From Prochilodus magdalenae (lineage: Eukaryota; Chordata; Actinopteri; Characiformes; Prochilodontidae): DNA of 64,000 nucleotides. The DNA lies in assembly GCA_024036415.1 (NCBI GenBank), contig JAMWET010000919.1, positions 1-64,000 on the forward strand. The letters run 5' to 3'. Positions 26,551 through 47,100 of the stretch are shown here, piece by piece (position 1 is the stretch's first letter; every line of letters begins with the position of its first letter). The translations under genes were made by a program, and so were the position numbers. The notes beneath the pieces were generated by a model that saw nothing but the letters and a program-made list of their open reading frames with translations, was not told the origin of the DNA and searched no databases.

Positions 26551-27847
26551 GAAGTGGGGGAGCCTAAAAGGAAAAAGGGTAGTGGCCACGGAGAAAGCCA
26601 AAGCGACATTGTTATGAATGAGATAAGCACGAGTGAATGCTGGCCGTTGCTTCCACATAAAAGGCCAACAATGACCCTGAGCATGGACACTGAACTGAAG
26701 AAGAGCCATCAGAACAACAAAGAATCAGCCGTAAAGCCACCAACGACAGACAAGAGACCAAGAGAGGCTTGTTGGGGGAACGCTATGCAAAAATGCAGGT
26801 TGCAAATGAGCAGGAAGGGGAATGTGTGAGAGAAACAAAAAGAGAAGGAAAGTAAAGGAGAAAGAAAGGCTAAGAGGATTGTAACATCTGAAACCCTGAT
26901 GCCATTTGAATGAGAGAGAGATAGAGAGAGAAAAAAGAGCAAGAGCAATACCACAGTAATGAAAAGTGCTGGGCAGCTCAGGTCTACAGAGCCAGACTGA
27001 AATTCCAGTACACATTAATGTGCTCCTACTTTAAAGTTTAGCCAGCAAGTCAAGGACAATGTATGCATTAACTTTACGCTCCAAAAGCCCTGCCATGTCC
27101 TCTCCACAGAAACCCCCCAGCACTCCGTAGAAGTAAAAAAGCCACACAGCCTACAAGGGTAAGAATTTGGAAGTAACGAAACAAAATGTGGTGAATAACA
27201 CAATGCCCTGTTCCAAACTGACCTGAAGAACTAACTTGCGGAAAAATACTTGTTTTAAAAGGCATAAAAATCAATCCAGTAAATGTTGCCAGGGTGGATG
27301 CATTTTTCCCAGTGCAAAAAAGCCTTCTTACATAAAGACAGAGGCAATACCTCCCACAACAGCAGCAGGGCAATAAACCTCACAAACATCTCCAAAGCAG
27401 CAGAACAGGATCCTGCTAGCCTGGAGCAAACTCAGCCAGCACACTACATGCAGCATCTGACTCAGTTTGGTTTACTTCAATTGAGTTTCATATTACACAT
27501 TACCTACTACATGCATGTGCAGTCCCACATATCACTGATGTCAGATCAAAACCTAGTACCTTGATTTAAGCTAATTTAACAATACCTGTGGCTCTTCACA
27601 CTATAAATCAATGAATAGAAATGGTCCAATGGTTAGTAACAGAAATGGTTAAACTAATGTTTTTGCTTTCTCCTGTAAAGTTACTACTTTGGAGATAAAA
27701 CGGTTTTGTTTCTGACAAATGCATAATAATACAATAAAATGAAATACGCTTTCGATCAGCTTTAAAGATCCTAGAGTGTTGCACATAGGAAAGATTAGGA
27801 ACATCAATTCATGCAGCACCACAGCATTATAGGCGAAAGGATCTTAC

Positions 27848-30800
27848 CTGTGACTGACACTTTCATAGTAGCCTCCAACGGTCTGTTATTGTCCAGATCC
27901 TTGCTCAGTTTCAGCTCTCCAGTATCCGGATTTAGGATTAGCAGACTAAGCTCATTCCCCTCCTCAAAGCTATACTTCAGTTTATCTGACACATCCGGAT
28001 CATGAGCTGGTACCTTCCCTATAACCCCTGTGGGAAAGCTGTTGGATTTATTGGTGACATAGTTGTTGAAGATGATCTCAAAATTCTGCAGGACAGGTTC
28101 ATTGTCATTAACATCAACCAGACGGATGTGGACAGTGGCCCTGCTGACTAGCGGCGCAGATGTGGCCTGCACTACTATCACATACTCTGTCTTGGTCTCG
28201 TAGTCTAAATCCGTGAGTGCCTTAAGGTCCCCGGAAAAGATATCCAAGTCAAACACCTCAGGTATATTTCCTTCCACTATCTGGTACATGATCTGAGCAT
28301 TGGTTCCTTCATCCGGGTCCGTAGCAGAAATCCGGGCCACCACAGAGTCCACAGGGCTGTTTTCCTTGACGTCAATATACAGCTCATCCTTCTCAAAGAC
28401 CGGGGCATTGTCATTAATGTCCAGAACTGACACCTGGATTTCCACTTCAGCTTTGAGGGGTGGAATTCCCCTGTCTACTGCATAGGCTTTCAGATTGTAG
28501 ACAGGAACATTCTCCCTGTCCAACTTCCGGTTGGTTCTGATGATGCCTGAGAACTGCTCAATGATGAAGTCTCCCTCACCGTCATCACCACCCTGGAACG
28601 TGTAACTCACTCTGCCATTGGACCCAGAGTCTCTGTCTGAAGCTGAGATTTGAAGGACGCTGGTGAACTGAGCAGCATCTTCATACACAGTGCCCTGGTA
28701 CTTCTCTCTGCCAAACTGAGGGGCGTTATCATTAGCGTCCTCCACAATGATCTCCACATAGGTGGTGTCTGACTTTTGGGGGATGCCATTGTCACGGGCG
28801 ATGATGGCCAAGGTGTAGGAGGCCTGGTCCTCATAATCAATCTCCATCTGCGTGGTTATGGCACCTGTGTCTGGGTCAATCTTAAATTGGGGCACATTGT
28901 CTTCCATGGTGTAGGTAATGCGTGCGTTCTCACCCGTGTCTTCATCTGTAGCGCTGATGACAACCACGGTTGACCCAATGGGTTTGTCCTCACTGATCAG
29001 AACCTGGTAGTTGGCACTCTGGAACACAGGCCTGTGAGTGTTGGCATCGGTGACGTTTATGAAGACCTGCGTTGTGTCGTAGCGCATGCCATCCGAAGCA
29101 GTGACGGTCAGAATGTACTGACGCTCCTGTTTGTAGTCTAGCGGCAATGCTAAAGTGATGAGGCCGCCACCACTCTGACTGGTGATGGCAAACCTGTTCC
29201 GGGTGTTGCCACTGGATATCTGATACGTCACCACACTGTTGATGTCCCGGTCCACAGCTGTCACTGTCAGCACACTGGTTCCCACCGGGGCATCCTCGTT
29301 AATTTTCAGTGAGTAGAACTTTTCTGTGAATGTGGGCACATTGTCGTTCACATCCAGCACTGTGATGCTAACGCTAGCAGAGGAGGACATCACAGGAAAT
29401 CCGTTATCTCTGGCTTCCACTCCAAAGGTGTAAAACTCTGTGGTTTCTCTGTCCAATTCAATGCTGACTGTAATCCAGCCTGTGCTATTGTTGATGGTGA
29501 AGGGGAAGCCAGGTGAGGTGTCTGTGAGGCGGTAATCCAAGCGGGCATTCTCCCCAGAGTCAGAGTCAATAGCCTGGATATGTATTACTGAGTACCCAAT
29601 GGGTACATTCTCCAAAACAGTGGCCTGGAAAGGGGTGCTTACAAACATGGGGGCATTATCATTTACATCAATCACTTGCACAATCACGATTCCTGTGCTG
29701 TTAATGAGAGGAGGTCTGCCTCCATCCTGGGCCTTGATACGCAGGTTATATTCCCTGTTTGTTTCATAATCTAGCGGGTTTATAACATCAATAACACCGG
29801 TTGGAGAGTGAATGTAGAACTGTCCCCTCACATTGCCGTTAATTATACTATAATGAACTTTAGCATTGTTGCCCTCATCTCTGTCAGTGGCGTTCACCTG
29901 AGCCACCTTGGTATTTACAGGCACGTTCTCAGGCACCTGTACCACATACCTCTTCTCACTAAACTGAGGATAGTTGTCGTTCTCATCTTCTACAGTTATA
30001 TGCACAGTGGCTGTGGCACTGAGTGGCCCTGGGTCCTTCCCTTGGTCATTTGCCTCCACGATAAGCAGATACTGAGCCATGGTCTCCCTATCGGGGCGCA
30101 CTCTAACTTTTACAAGGCCGTTCCGCGAGTCTATCTCAAAAACTGAGTTAGCGCCATCGCCGTTCACGATTTTATAGATCATGTTGGCATTGGAAGGAGC
30201 ATCATCATCTGTGGCCCTCACCGTCATCACTTCAAAGCCTACTTCTACATTCTCACGGATGCTAACCCTGTATTCTGTCTGCTCAAAAACAGGCCCGTGG
30301 TCATTGGTGTCACTGACGGTTACTGTGAGGTATGATGTGGCCGAGCGTTGGGGAGTTCCGCTGTCTGTAGCGGTTACTTTGAAAACATGGGTGTCCTTGA
30401 ATTCCCTGTCTAAGCGCCTCTTGGTCTCTATGCTCCCAGTCTCCTTGTCTATCCTAAAGTAGTCACTTGATCTGCTGTCGAACATAGCCTCCATGCCATA
30501 CTCTATTTTACCAGCCTCTCCGCTGTCTGCATCAGTGGCTTTGAGTGTGATAACATGCGTTCCCTCTGGTTCGTTCTCGGGAACAGACACTTGATAACTG
30601 GGCAACTGGAAAACTGGAGCTGAATTCACCGCCCTCCTCCTGCGTGATTTCCATTTGTGACCTCTGGAGGGGTCAGCGGTGATGAACCGCAGCTTTATGT
30701 GCATGCTGATGTCACCCAGTCCACACACCACCTCTTTCTCCTCTCTCCTCACCCGTCCAGACAAACAGTAGTCATCCTCAACGTATAAACTCCCGTTAGA

Positions 30801-31349
30801 AAGAAGCGCACTGAAGTTCTTTGCAGTGCACCAATGACCAGACGAGTCCTTAGCGTTACGCGCAAAGGCCGGCACGTAGTCCACGAGCCGGAGGAGCAAC
30901 ACACCTGAAGATAAGCACGAGGCTGCTTCCAGGTTATAGTGGAAGTGGACGAGAACATCGTGCGCGGAGCTCTTTCTCCTGCGCTTGGCGAAGCAGTTCT
31001 GTCCGTGCACGAACACGTTAAAGCGCGTGCGCACCAAGTCTTCCGAGGTGAGGGACTTTATTCCGAAGTTCAGAGAAACCGGGTAGGTCTCACTGAGGCT
31101 CGCGCAGTCCGCCTCGCGCGCGAGACTCACCTCGCCGTCCCGCTCGTGCACTCTCACTAAATCCCCGCTCCTGGATCTCGGAGATAAAGTCCTGTCAAGC
31201 GAGTAAGTCCAGCCAGGTCCGAGCGAAAGGTTCGCCAGAGCGGCTCCGGCGTGTAAAGTGTCCGACAGATGCAGGTCGAAAGCTCCACAGAGAGAAGAAG
31301 CCGCACCGAGAAGGAGAAGAAACCGCATCCAGCACACGGCCACCTCCAT
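27848..31349 (-). CDS. celsr1: Celsr1 protocadherin/adhesion GPCR, exon 1 (5' partial gene)
   Basis: Cadherin EGF LAG seven-pass G-type receptor 1, the vertebrate Flamingo, acts at cell contacts in planar cell polarity. The ATG at 31,349 is followed by a hydrophobic signal peptide (residues 1-23), an N-terminal region with an RRRR stretch at 236-239, and nine cadherin repeats from about 244. Linkers of DxNDN type lie near 346, 454, 560, 665, 870, 976 and 1,078; the EC5-EC6 linker at 767-776 is TDANTHRPVF, without the usual calcium motif. EC9 runs to the exon end. The exon is 3,502 nt (1,167 codons plus one base) and ends at ACAG|GTAAG; the open frame reads 13 more codons into the intron before a stop. 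EGF, laminin-G, GAIN and seven-helix parts are not in the window. One giant cadherin exon is typical of the family. Paralogue choice rests on similarity I recall to human CELSR1 EC6-EC9 and on the trmu neighbour; celsr2 or celsr3 is less likely. Confidence 0.87.
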
Positions 31350-31640
31350 GCTTTAAAAAGAGGAGGAAAAGAAACGCACCACTGTCCGCTCTCCCAAACT
31401 TCGTGTATCCAAACTCCAAGAGCGCGTCCTCAGCTCTCCTTCTCCCAACACTTGGACTTTCTTTTATCCTTCATGGTAGTCCTCTTATCGCCGGACGGAG
31501 AAATCGCGCAAAGGAGACATTAAAAGCGCGCACTTCCACACGCGTACGCGCGCTCCTCCCGGAGGATCCATAGGCTGCGGTGTCACTTAGTCCACGTTAA
31601 GTTTTAAATGACGACAAAATGGCTCCTCCGCGCGCGTCTC
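31350..31640 (-). promoter_or_regulatory. celsr1: CpG-rich celsr1 5' UTR/promoter region
   Basis: CpG density rises sharply from about 30,900 within the exon through 31,640, with clusters such as CACACGCGTACGCGCGCTCC and CGCGCGCGTCTCC. This is the expected picture for a CpG-island promoter of a developmental gene. I see no convincing TATA box. The transcription start cannot be placed from sequence alone. Confidence 0.55.
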
Positions 31641-31670
31641 CTCCTCCTCCACCTCCTCCTCCTCCCTCTG
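31637..31670. repeat. TCC/CTC trinucleotide repeat
   Basis: A short run of CTC units with one ACC interruption lies at the upstream edge of the CpG-rich celsr1 start region. Polypyrimidine runs of this kind are common near CpG-island promoters. Confidence 0.7.
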
Positions 31671-32078
31671 AGGGTGATTAGCATAAACCTGCTGTGAGCA
31701 GCCTTCTCCTGGGGGGGTTCTCTCCCCAAGCTCACCTTTAAATTCAGAATACGTTACAACTGTCTTTAAGGCTCGATTGGACCCCACAGTCCCACTTCAG
31801 CCCTGCGAACCGACACCGCAACAGTTCACTAAAACGCTACCTCATCACAACTGAGCGTCCAGCGCGAACTAAAGCCTTCACCGCGACTTATACAAACTTG
31901 AAACGTTGTTTAGACTTGAAGGGAAACTCCTCCGACACCTTCAAAGTTTTCTCCATAATTAAATGGCTGAGATGTGGACAGTCGTTTAGGGTTGCTGGGT
32001 GTGAAAGCTCGTGTGCTATAGAAACGTACATAGAATTGATCACAGCGGCGGTGATGGGAACCAGACGTCTGAGGAGTT

Positions 32079-32967
32079 TAAAGGAGAACTCCACCGATTT
32101 TTCGAAATTGCTGTATTAGATAGTTGGTAAAATATAAGGCCATGCAGATTGTGGTGATATGGTTTATTCGCAGAGAATCTTACAGAGTTAGATGTTTTTC
32201 ATAGTGGTTGTGATAGTAACCAGGAGTCTGGATGTCTACATAACAAATATAGCCGTTTTGTTTACTATCCAAATTTCCAGTGAACCTACATCAGAGACTG
32301 CATATGTGATGTTAAGGGTAGTAAAGTGGGGCTGAATCCACCACTTTCCAAAAGAGTTTTCTTTGGAGGACTATTTTACCCCTCATGTATAACAAATAAC
32401 TGTAAAACAATGTGGCATTGGTAATAACCTGTGTAGTGACTGTCTCTGTGGGACTTTTAGTGGCATTACACTCTTCAGATGTCAGGTTCCCATCACTACC
32501 ACTGTGAACGGCTCTGACTCTGTATGCCTCTCTAATACAAAGAATTTAACATTAATTATCCAGAAATTGGGAATATCAGAGGAGTCCCCCTTAAACTCCC
32601 TCACAGGAACATACGCTGTGGTTAGATACATACTGCCTGATGTGTTTTACAATCATTTTAAAGTACTTTTTAATCCAATTAAAATATTTGAAAATGATTC
32701 AAACCTCCTTATTGCATAATGTTCATGGGTACACACAGTCATATTTGAACTGAAGAGTATTTCACCATCATCAGTATTACATCTAAAAACCCAAAAGGTA
32801 CATGAAGGTAGACCGTTTTAATAGATGGCTGTATTTGTGTTGTGGTGACCCTGGGTTCCTATCATCACTATAGAATTCTGAGTCTGTACCCCTGAACCAT
32901 TTCACACCAAACCACTCTACATGACTCGCATCTTAATTCTGAAATGTTGGTAACATAGTGGATTTGC
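32079..32967. mobile_element. Foldback/MITE-like element, copy 2
   Basis: The element starts GTTTAAAGGAGAACTCCACC. The first arm has CATAGTGGTTGTGATAGTAA near 32,200; the second has CCTATCATCACTATAGAATT near 32,855, its inverted counterpart. The far end, near 32,905-32,965, is the reverse complement of the start of the 35,385 copy (AGAGTGGT...ACATTTCTG-like words). A third CCCATCACTACCACTGTG motif near 32,490 suggests nesting or an internal duplication. It lies between celsr1 and trmu and encodes nothing recognisable. Confidence 0.55.
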
Positions 32968-34383
32968 CCAGTTACACCATCAATTAAAGCGTATAACCTA
33001 GGCATTACTTAGAACATGCTTTAAAGTGTACCTGACAAATGACTGAACACATCATCTACCTCTGACTTACAAGGCAGCTTATAATGATGAGCCATCATAC
33101 TCATTTCTGGAACACCTTGAAACTTTTACCTTTGCATTAAAGCCTGCTTTACAGCTTAGCTTGTATATGGTTACACATGACCATAAATCTTAGAATCCAC
33201 CCTCAAAACCTCCCAGCTCAGTTTACTTAGCCTGATACAGCAGACTGTTACCCACATGGGCTACTGTTATTCAGCTGTGTATATGTGCTGCTGTGAATGT
33301 AGGTTAAATAGAGGACACACAAACTCCCCCTCTTTAATATCTATAAACCTAAATATCTTTAAATACAGTATAATAATAATACAGATTTGGATACACGTTT
33401 CCTTTGTGATACCGGCAGTAAACATACCCTGTATGCACACTCTCTCTATTACTGGAGCAGGACTTTACATTAATTACTCTTAATAAAACACGTGACCTGA
33501 AACGCATAGTCTGTGTTCCGCTTTAACAGCCCACTGAACGGTACAGCGGGAGATTATTTTATCAAAGCTATTAAATAATATGGAACAAAATCGTTTCCGG
33601 TTCTAAGCAAAGCCTCGAATTGTTTATTAAGGTTGTTGGTTTTGCTAAAATTAATTTATTGAACTCGACCGCATTTGCGCTGCGCCGCCACATGTGAGCC
33701 GCGCGCTCCCTCTAGTGGTGAACAGCGGGAAATGCGCTGAATCTAATAAGCTGGAGTTCAGCGGTCTTACTTGCTCCCTGGCTTTAACTGAATGTTATGT
33801 GATACGAACATAAAGTTAACGAACAGAGAGACAAACAAACAAACATCCAGCAAAGACAGAACCTGTTTATCAAAAAAAAAAAAAATCCAATCCTGTTCAT
33901 CAGCTGACCACGGCTACAGAATTTCTTACAAGGGGTCAAGACAACAAACACCACAAAACAAAGTCAATTTGTGTATCAAGAAAGAGATTTATAGTTCAAC
34001 ATAGCAGATATTCCAAGATGGAAATATTGCACTTCTACTAAAATGCACATAAATAGCTAATCGTTTAATATTTTAACAATTATTTAAAATTTAATCTGTG
34101 TGGTCTCACATATCATATCCAGACTGGAAACTTACATAATACACATCATACTATCATAACATTACATGACACTGAGGTTCCTCACATATTCGATTTTAGT
34201 CACTTAATCAGTAAAACCAGTTTTTAAATTCAGAACCCGCCCGTGAGCATCTCCACACGTCCATTCATTCTGAGGTTCTGCTCTCCACTGAAGGGCCTGT
34301 GCAATGTGCAAATCAGTGCTCCCAATTAGGACGCAGATGAGAACGCACTGAGAGCTTGTTTGTCTGGTGTGTAACGCCTCGTT
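32968..34383. other. celsr1-trmu spacer, including trmu 3' UTR
   Basis: No gene is seen. The part next to 34,384 must hold the trmu 3' UTR on the minus strand. TTTATT words at about 33,618 and 33,656 are possible minus-strand AATAAA signals, but none stands out. A CTCF-like motif is listed separately at 33,705. Confidence 0.5.
33705..33718 (-). promoter_or_regulatory. CTCF-like motif, one mismatch
   Basis: On the minus strand the 14 bases read CCACTAGAGGGAGC, one mismatch from the CTCF core consensus CCASYAGRKGGCRS. It sits about 2.4 kb upstream of the celsr1 start codon in a short CpG-containing patch. Binding is not shown by sequence alone. Confidence 0.35.
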
Positions 34384-43478
<9,095 letters not shown>

Positions 43479-44167
43479 GACTTTTACCCTGAGTCTTTAG
43501 AAATAAAACATTGATTATATTTATCATTCGCACAGCTGTCATGCTCTCCTAACAGGATAGATCCATGTTTTCGGTACGACTCTAAACACTGTCCGACAAG
43601 AAACACGTCTAGATAAATATAGATCCGAGCAACTTTTCCCACCGCCGTAGCACCGAGGACCTTTGGTTCAAAGTCTAACATATGTACGCTTTATACTCTG
43701 AATTGCACTACGGTAAGTTTTGTTATTTTTGACAAAATGTTTAGACGAACTGTTGCTCGAACGGTAGACTGAGATCGAAGTAAGCGACAATCATATACAA
43801 TTATGCTGGGTTGAATGAATTGCATTCGTGCTGTCATGCAGCGTTTAACGTCAGCCATAAAAAAATATGCACAATATGCATAAATATAGAAATATAGAAA
43901 TGAGTTTATATGGAATTCTGCCTGTATGCATGTATAGTACTAATGCAGTAGCGTAATAAAGCACTGGATCAAAATGCATTATTTATATAAATATGCAGTG
44001 GTATCAGTGGAGATACTGTAAGTTTACTTGTCATAAATACTTAAAGGAAGTGATCTATTTTATTAGTATACAGTAGCGAAAAAGAAAGAGGACTAGGTTT
44101 AACGTTTAGGTAAAGTTTTTTAATACGTTTGTGCTGTTATTGAAGTGTACTGGGCCCCAAACCCACA
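43479..44167. promoter_or_regulatory. Shared head-to-head promoter region (trmu / dehydratase)
   Basis: The 689 bp between the trmu and dehydratase start codons must contain both 5' UTRs and start regions unless upstream non-coding exons exist. No obvious TATA box or strong CpG island is seen. The 65-codon frame at 43,484-43,681 has no homology I recognise and is treated as chance. Confidence 0.5.
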
Positions 44168-47100
44168 ATGGCGGATCTGACAGCAGACAGCATTACTCTC
44201 CAGATGCTTCAAGAAGCTCGGGAGACAGTCACCTCCAGCCCTTTGGGAGTGATCAACACCCCCATGATCTCCTTGTCCCAGACCACACTGCCTTCACACA
44301 TGCCCTGCAACATTTATCTAAAGCTGGAGAACATGCAGAAGACAGGTTGGTTTATTTTAATATATTTAAATATTTAATACATTTAATAATATGTTTACAG
44401 CAACATGCCATGAAAGTTCTATTTCAGAGTTCTGTTGTCCAGTTGCATTCCAGAGCTCCCCTCTAGATTCCAGAGTTTCCTTCTATTACAAAGTTATATT
44501 TTATTCCTCTAAACTGGATTCCATTCCACAGGATCACTAAACAGTACTGTTAAATTACCTTCAGACTTGAGCATTATTCAATCATTCTTTTTCAAGAGAC
44601 ATGCCATGACTGATGGGTGAACTTTCCTGTAGCTTACTGCGAAGGTTAAAACCATTGTTCATTACTCCCTGTGCAGTTTGAAGCTCCCCATCAGCACATA
44701 GGGTTTGGACTCACCCCTAAAATGGATAAATACCCAGTGCAGTCCACTTTGCAAGGAGCTAAAAGGGTGACTGGAATGCAGCTATATTCATTTTTATTTA
44801 TACAGTATCTCACAAAAGTGAGTACACCCCTCACATTTTTATAAATATTTTATTATATCTTTTTATGGGACAACACTGACGATATGACACTTTCATACAA
44901 TGTGAAGTAGTCAGTGTACAGCTTTTGTAACAGTGTAAATTTGCTGTGCCCCCAAAATAACTTACCACACAGCCATTAATGTCTAAACTGCTGGCAAGGA
45001 AAGTCTTTTTGAGACCTTGTGACACTAACAAGCCACATGAAACCAGGGAGTGGAAATGGTTAATTGGCCACAATTTGGCCAGGGCCGTACTCACTTTCGT
45101 TGTCAGCGTTTTAGAGAACTTTTATAAATCAAAGTTTTTAAAAGATATGGCAGTCTTGAATAGTTTTGGTCATATGAATGTGAACCTTAAAATATGTCAT
45201 ATGTTGAAATACTTTAAACACATAAAATCTCATCATATTTGGATATTGTAAGACACATCACAAATGCAAGTATGCAGCATAATTGCAGTCTGTTACGTTG
45301 TCCATATTGTGCAGCCCATGTGTGATCCTATTTGATGAGTTAAAGCTAATGATTCGTATTTTTAAGGCCAAAGACCTCCACTGAGACCGCATTTGCAACA
45401 TGTACAGTGGGGTGCAAAAGTTTGGGCAGCGTTGTTAATTTTCCTGATTTACCTTTATGAATCATTGATTGTTTGGATAAAAAAATTGCGTTAAATATAT
45501 CATATAGGGGACAAACACAGGGATATTTGAGAAGTGAAATTAAGTTTATATGAATTACAGAAAGTCTGCAATAATTGGTTAAACAAAAGTAGGCAGGTGC
45601 ATAAACTTGGGCACTGTTGTCATTTTATTGATTTCAAAACCTTTAGAACTAATTATTGGAACTCAAATTTGGTTTGGTAAGTTCAGTGACCCATGACCTC
45701 CATACACAGGTGACTCCAATTATGAGAAAGGGTATTTAAGGGGGGCAATTGTAAGTTTTCTCCTCTTTGCATCTTCTCTGAAGAGTCGCAGCATGGGAGT
45801 CTCAAAACAACTTTCAAATGACCTGAAAACAAAGATTGTTCACCGTCATGGTTTAGGGAAAGGATACAGAAAGCCAACTCAGAGATTTTAGCTTTCAATC
45901 TCCACTGTGAGAAACATTGTGAGAAAATGGAAGACTACAGGCACAGTTCAAGTCAAGGCTCGAAGTGGCAGACCAAGAAAAATCTCGAATAAACAGAAGC
46001 GAAGGATGTTGAGAACAGTCAGAGTCAACCCACAGACCAGCACCAAAGACCTACAACATGATCTTGCTGCTGATGGAGTCACTGTGCATCGTTCAACTAT
46101 TTGGCGCACTTTACACAAGGAGATGCTGTATGGGAGAGTGATGCAGAGGAAGCCTTCACATCACCGCCCACATCACAAACAGAGCCGCTTGAGGTATGCT
46201 AAAGCACATTTGGACAAGCCAGCTTCATTTTGGAATAAGGTGCTGTGGACTGATGAAACTTGAGTTATTTGGGCATAACAAGGGCCGTTATGCATGGAGG
46301 AAAAAGAACACAGCACTCCAAGAAAAACACCTGCTACCTACAGTCAAATTTGGTGGTGGGTTCATCATGCTGTGGGGCTGTGTGGCCAGTACAGGGACTG
46401 GGAATCTTGTTAAAGTTGAGGGACACATGGATTCCAATCAATATCAGCAGATTCTGGAGACCAATGTCCAGGAATCAGTGACAAAGCTGAAGCTGCGCCG
46501 GGGCTGGATCTTCCAACAAGACAACGACCCTAAACACTGCTCAAAATCCACTAATGCATTCATGCAGAGGAACAAGTACAACGTTCTGGAATGGCCATCT
46601 CAGTCCCCAGACCTGAATATTATTGAAAATCTGTGGTGTCACTTAAAGAGAGCTGTCCATGCTCGAAAACCATCAAACCTGAATGAACTAGAGATGTTTT
46701 GTAAAGAAGAATGGTCTAAAATACCTTCAGCCACAATCCAGACTCTCATTCGAAGCTATAGGAAGCGTTTAGAGGCTGTTATTTCTGCGAAAGGAGGATC
46801 TACTAAAGGTTTTTTTTTTTTGGTGCCCAAATTTATGCACCTGCCTACTTTTGTTTAGACAATTATTGCACACTTTCTGTAAATCATATAAACTTCATTT
46901 CACTTCTCAAATATCACTGTGTTTGTCCCCTATATGATATATTTAACGGAATTTTTTAATCCAAACAATCAATGCTTTATAAAGATATATCAGGAAAATT
47001 AACAACGCTGCCCAAACTTTCGCACCCCACTGTACATGATCTGAAGAAAGCATGAGCAAAGTGGCCAACTGTAATGTAAATTCAGCATTACTGTTATGCT

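Larger units (their letters stand above)
19891..27847 (-). other. celsr1: Probable celsr1 intron 1 (nearest part)
   Basis: This stretch follows the splice donor of celsr1 exon 1 on the minus strand and contains no exon that I can recognise; no EGF, laminin-G, GPS or seven-helix coding segment is visible. Separately listed repeats lie within it. From about 22,000 rightward the sequence looks cleaner. Short open frames such as those at 20,235-20,571 and 23,196-23,486 carry no known motif. That the intron continues to the window edge is inference. Confidence 0.55.

Noticed and set aside
27804..27847. Extension of the celsr1 frame to the stop at 27,804
   Set aside because: The frame crosses a consensus donor (ACAG|GTAAG) at the position where CELSR1 exon 1 normally ends. 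The last 13 codons are intron.
43484..43681. 65-codon minus-strand frame just upstream of trmu
   Set aside because: It ends before the trmu ATG in another frame, has no recognisable homology, and lies in the head-to-head promoter gap.
45907..46858. Functional transposase gene or domesticated host gene
   Set aside because: A stop at 45,889 and a frameshift near 46,257 interrupt it, and the intact inverted repeats show an ordinary transposon.
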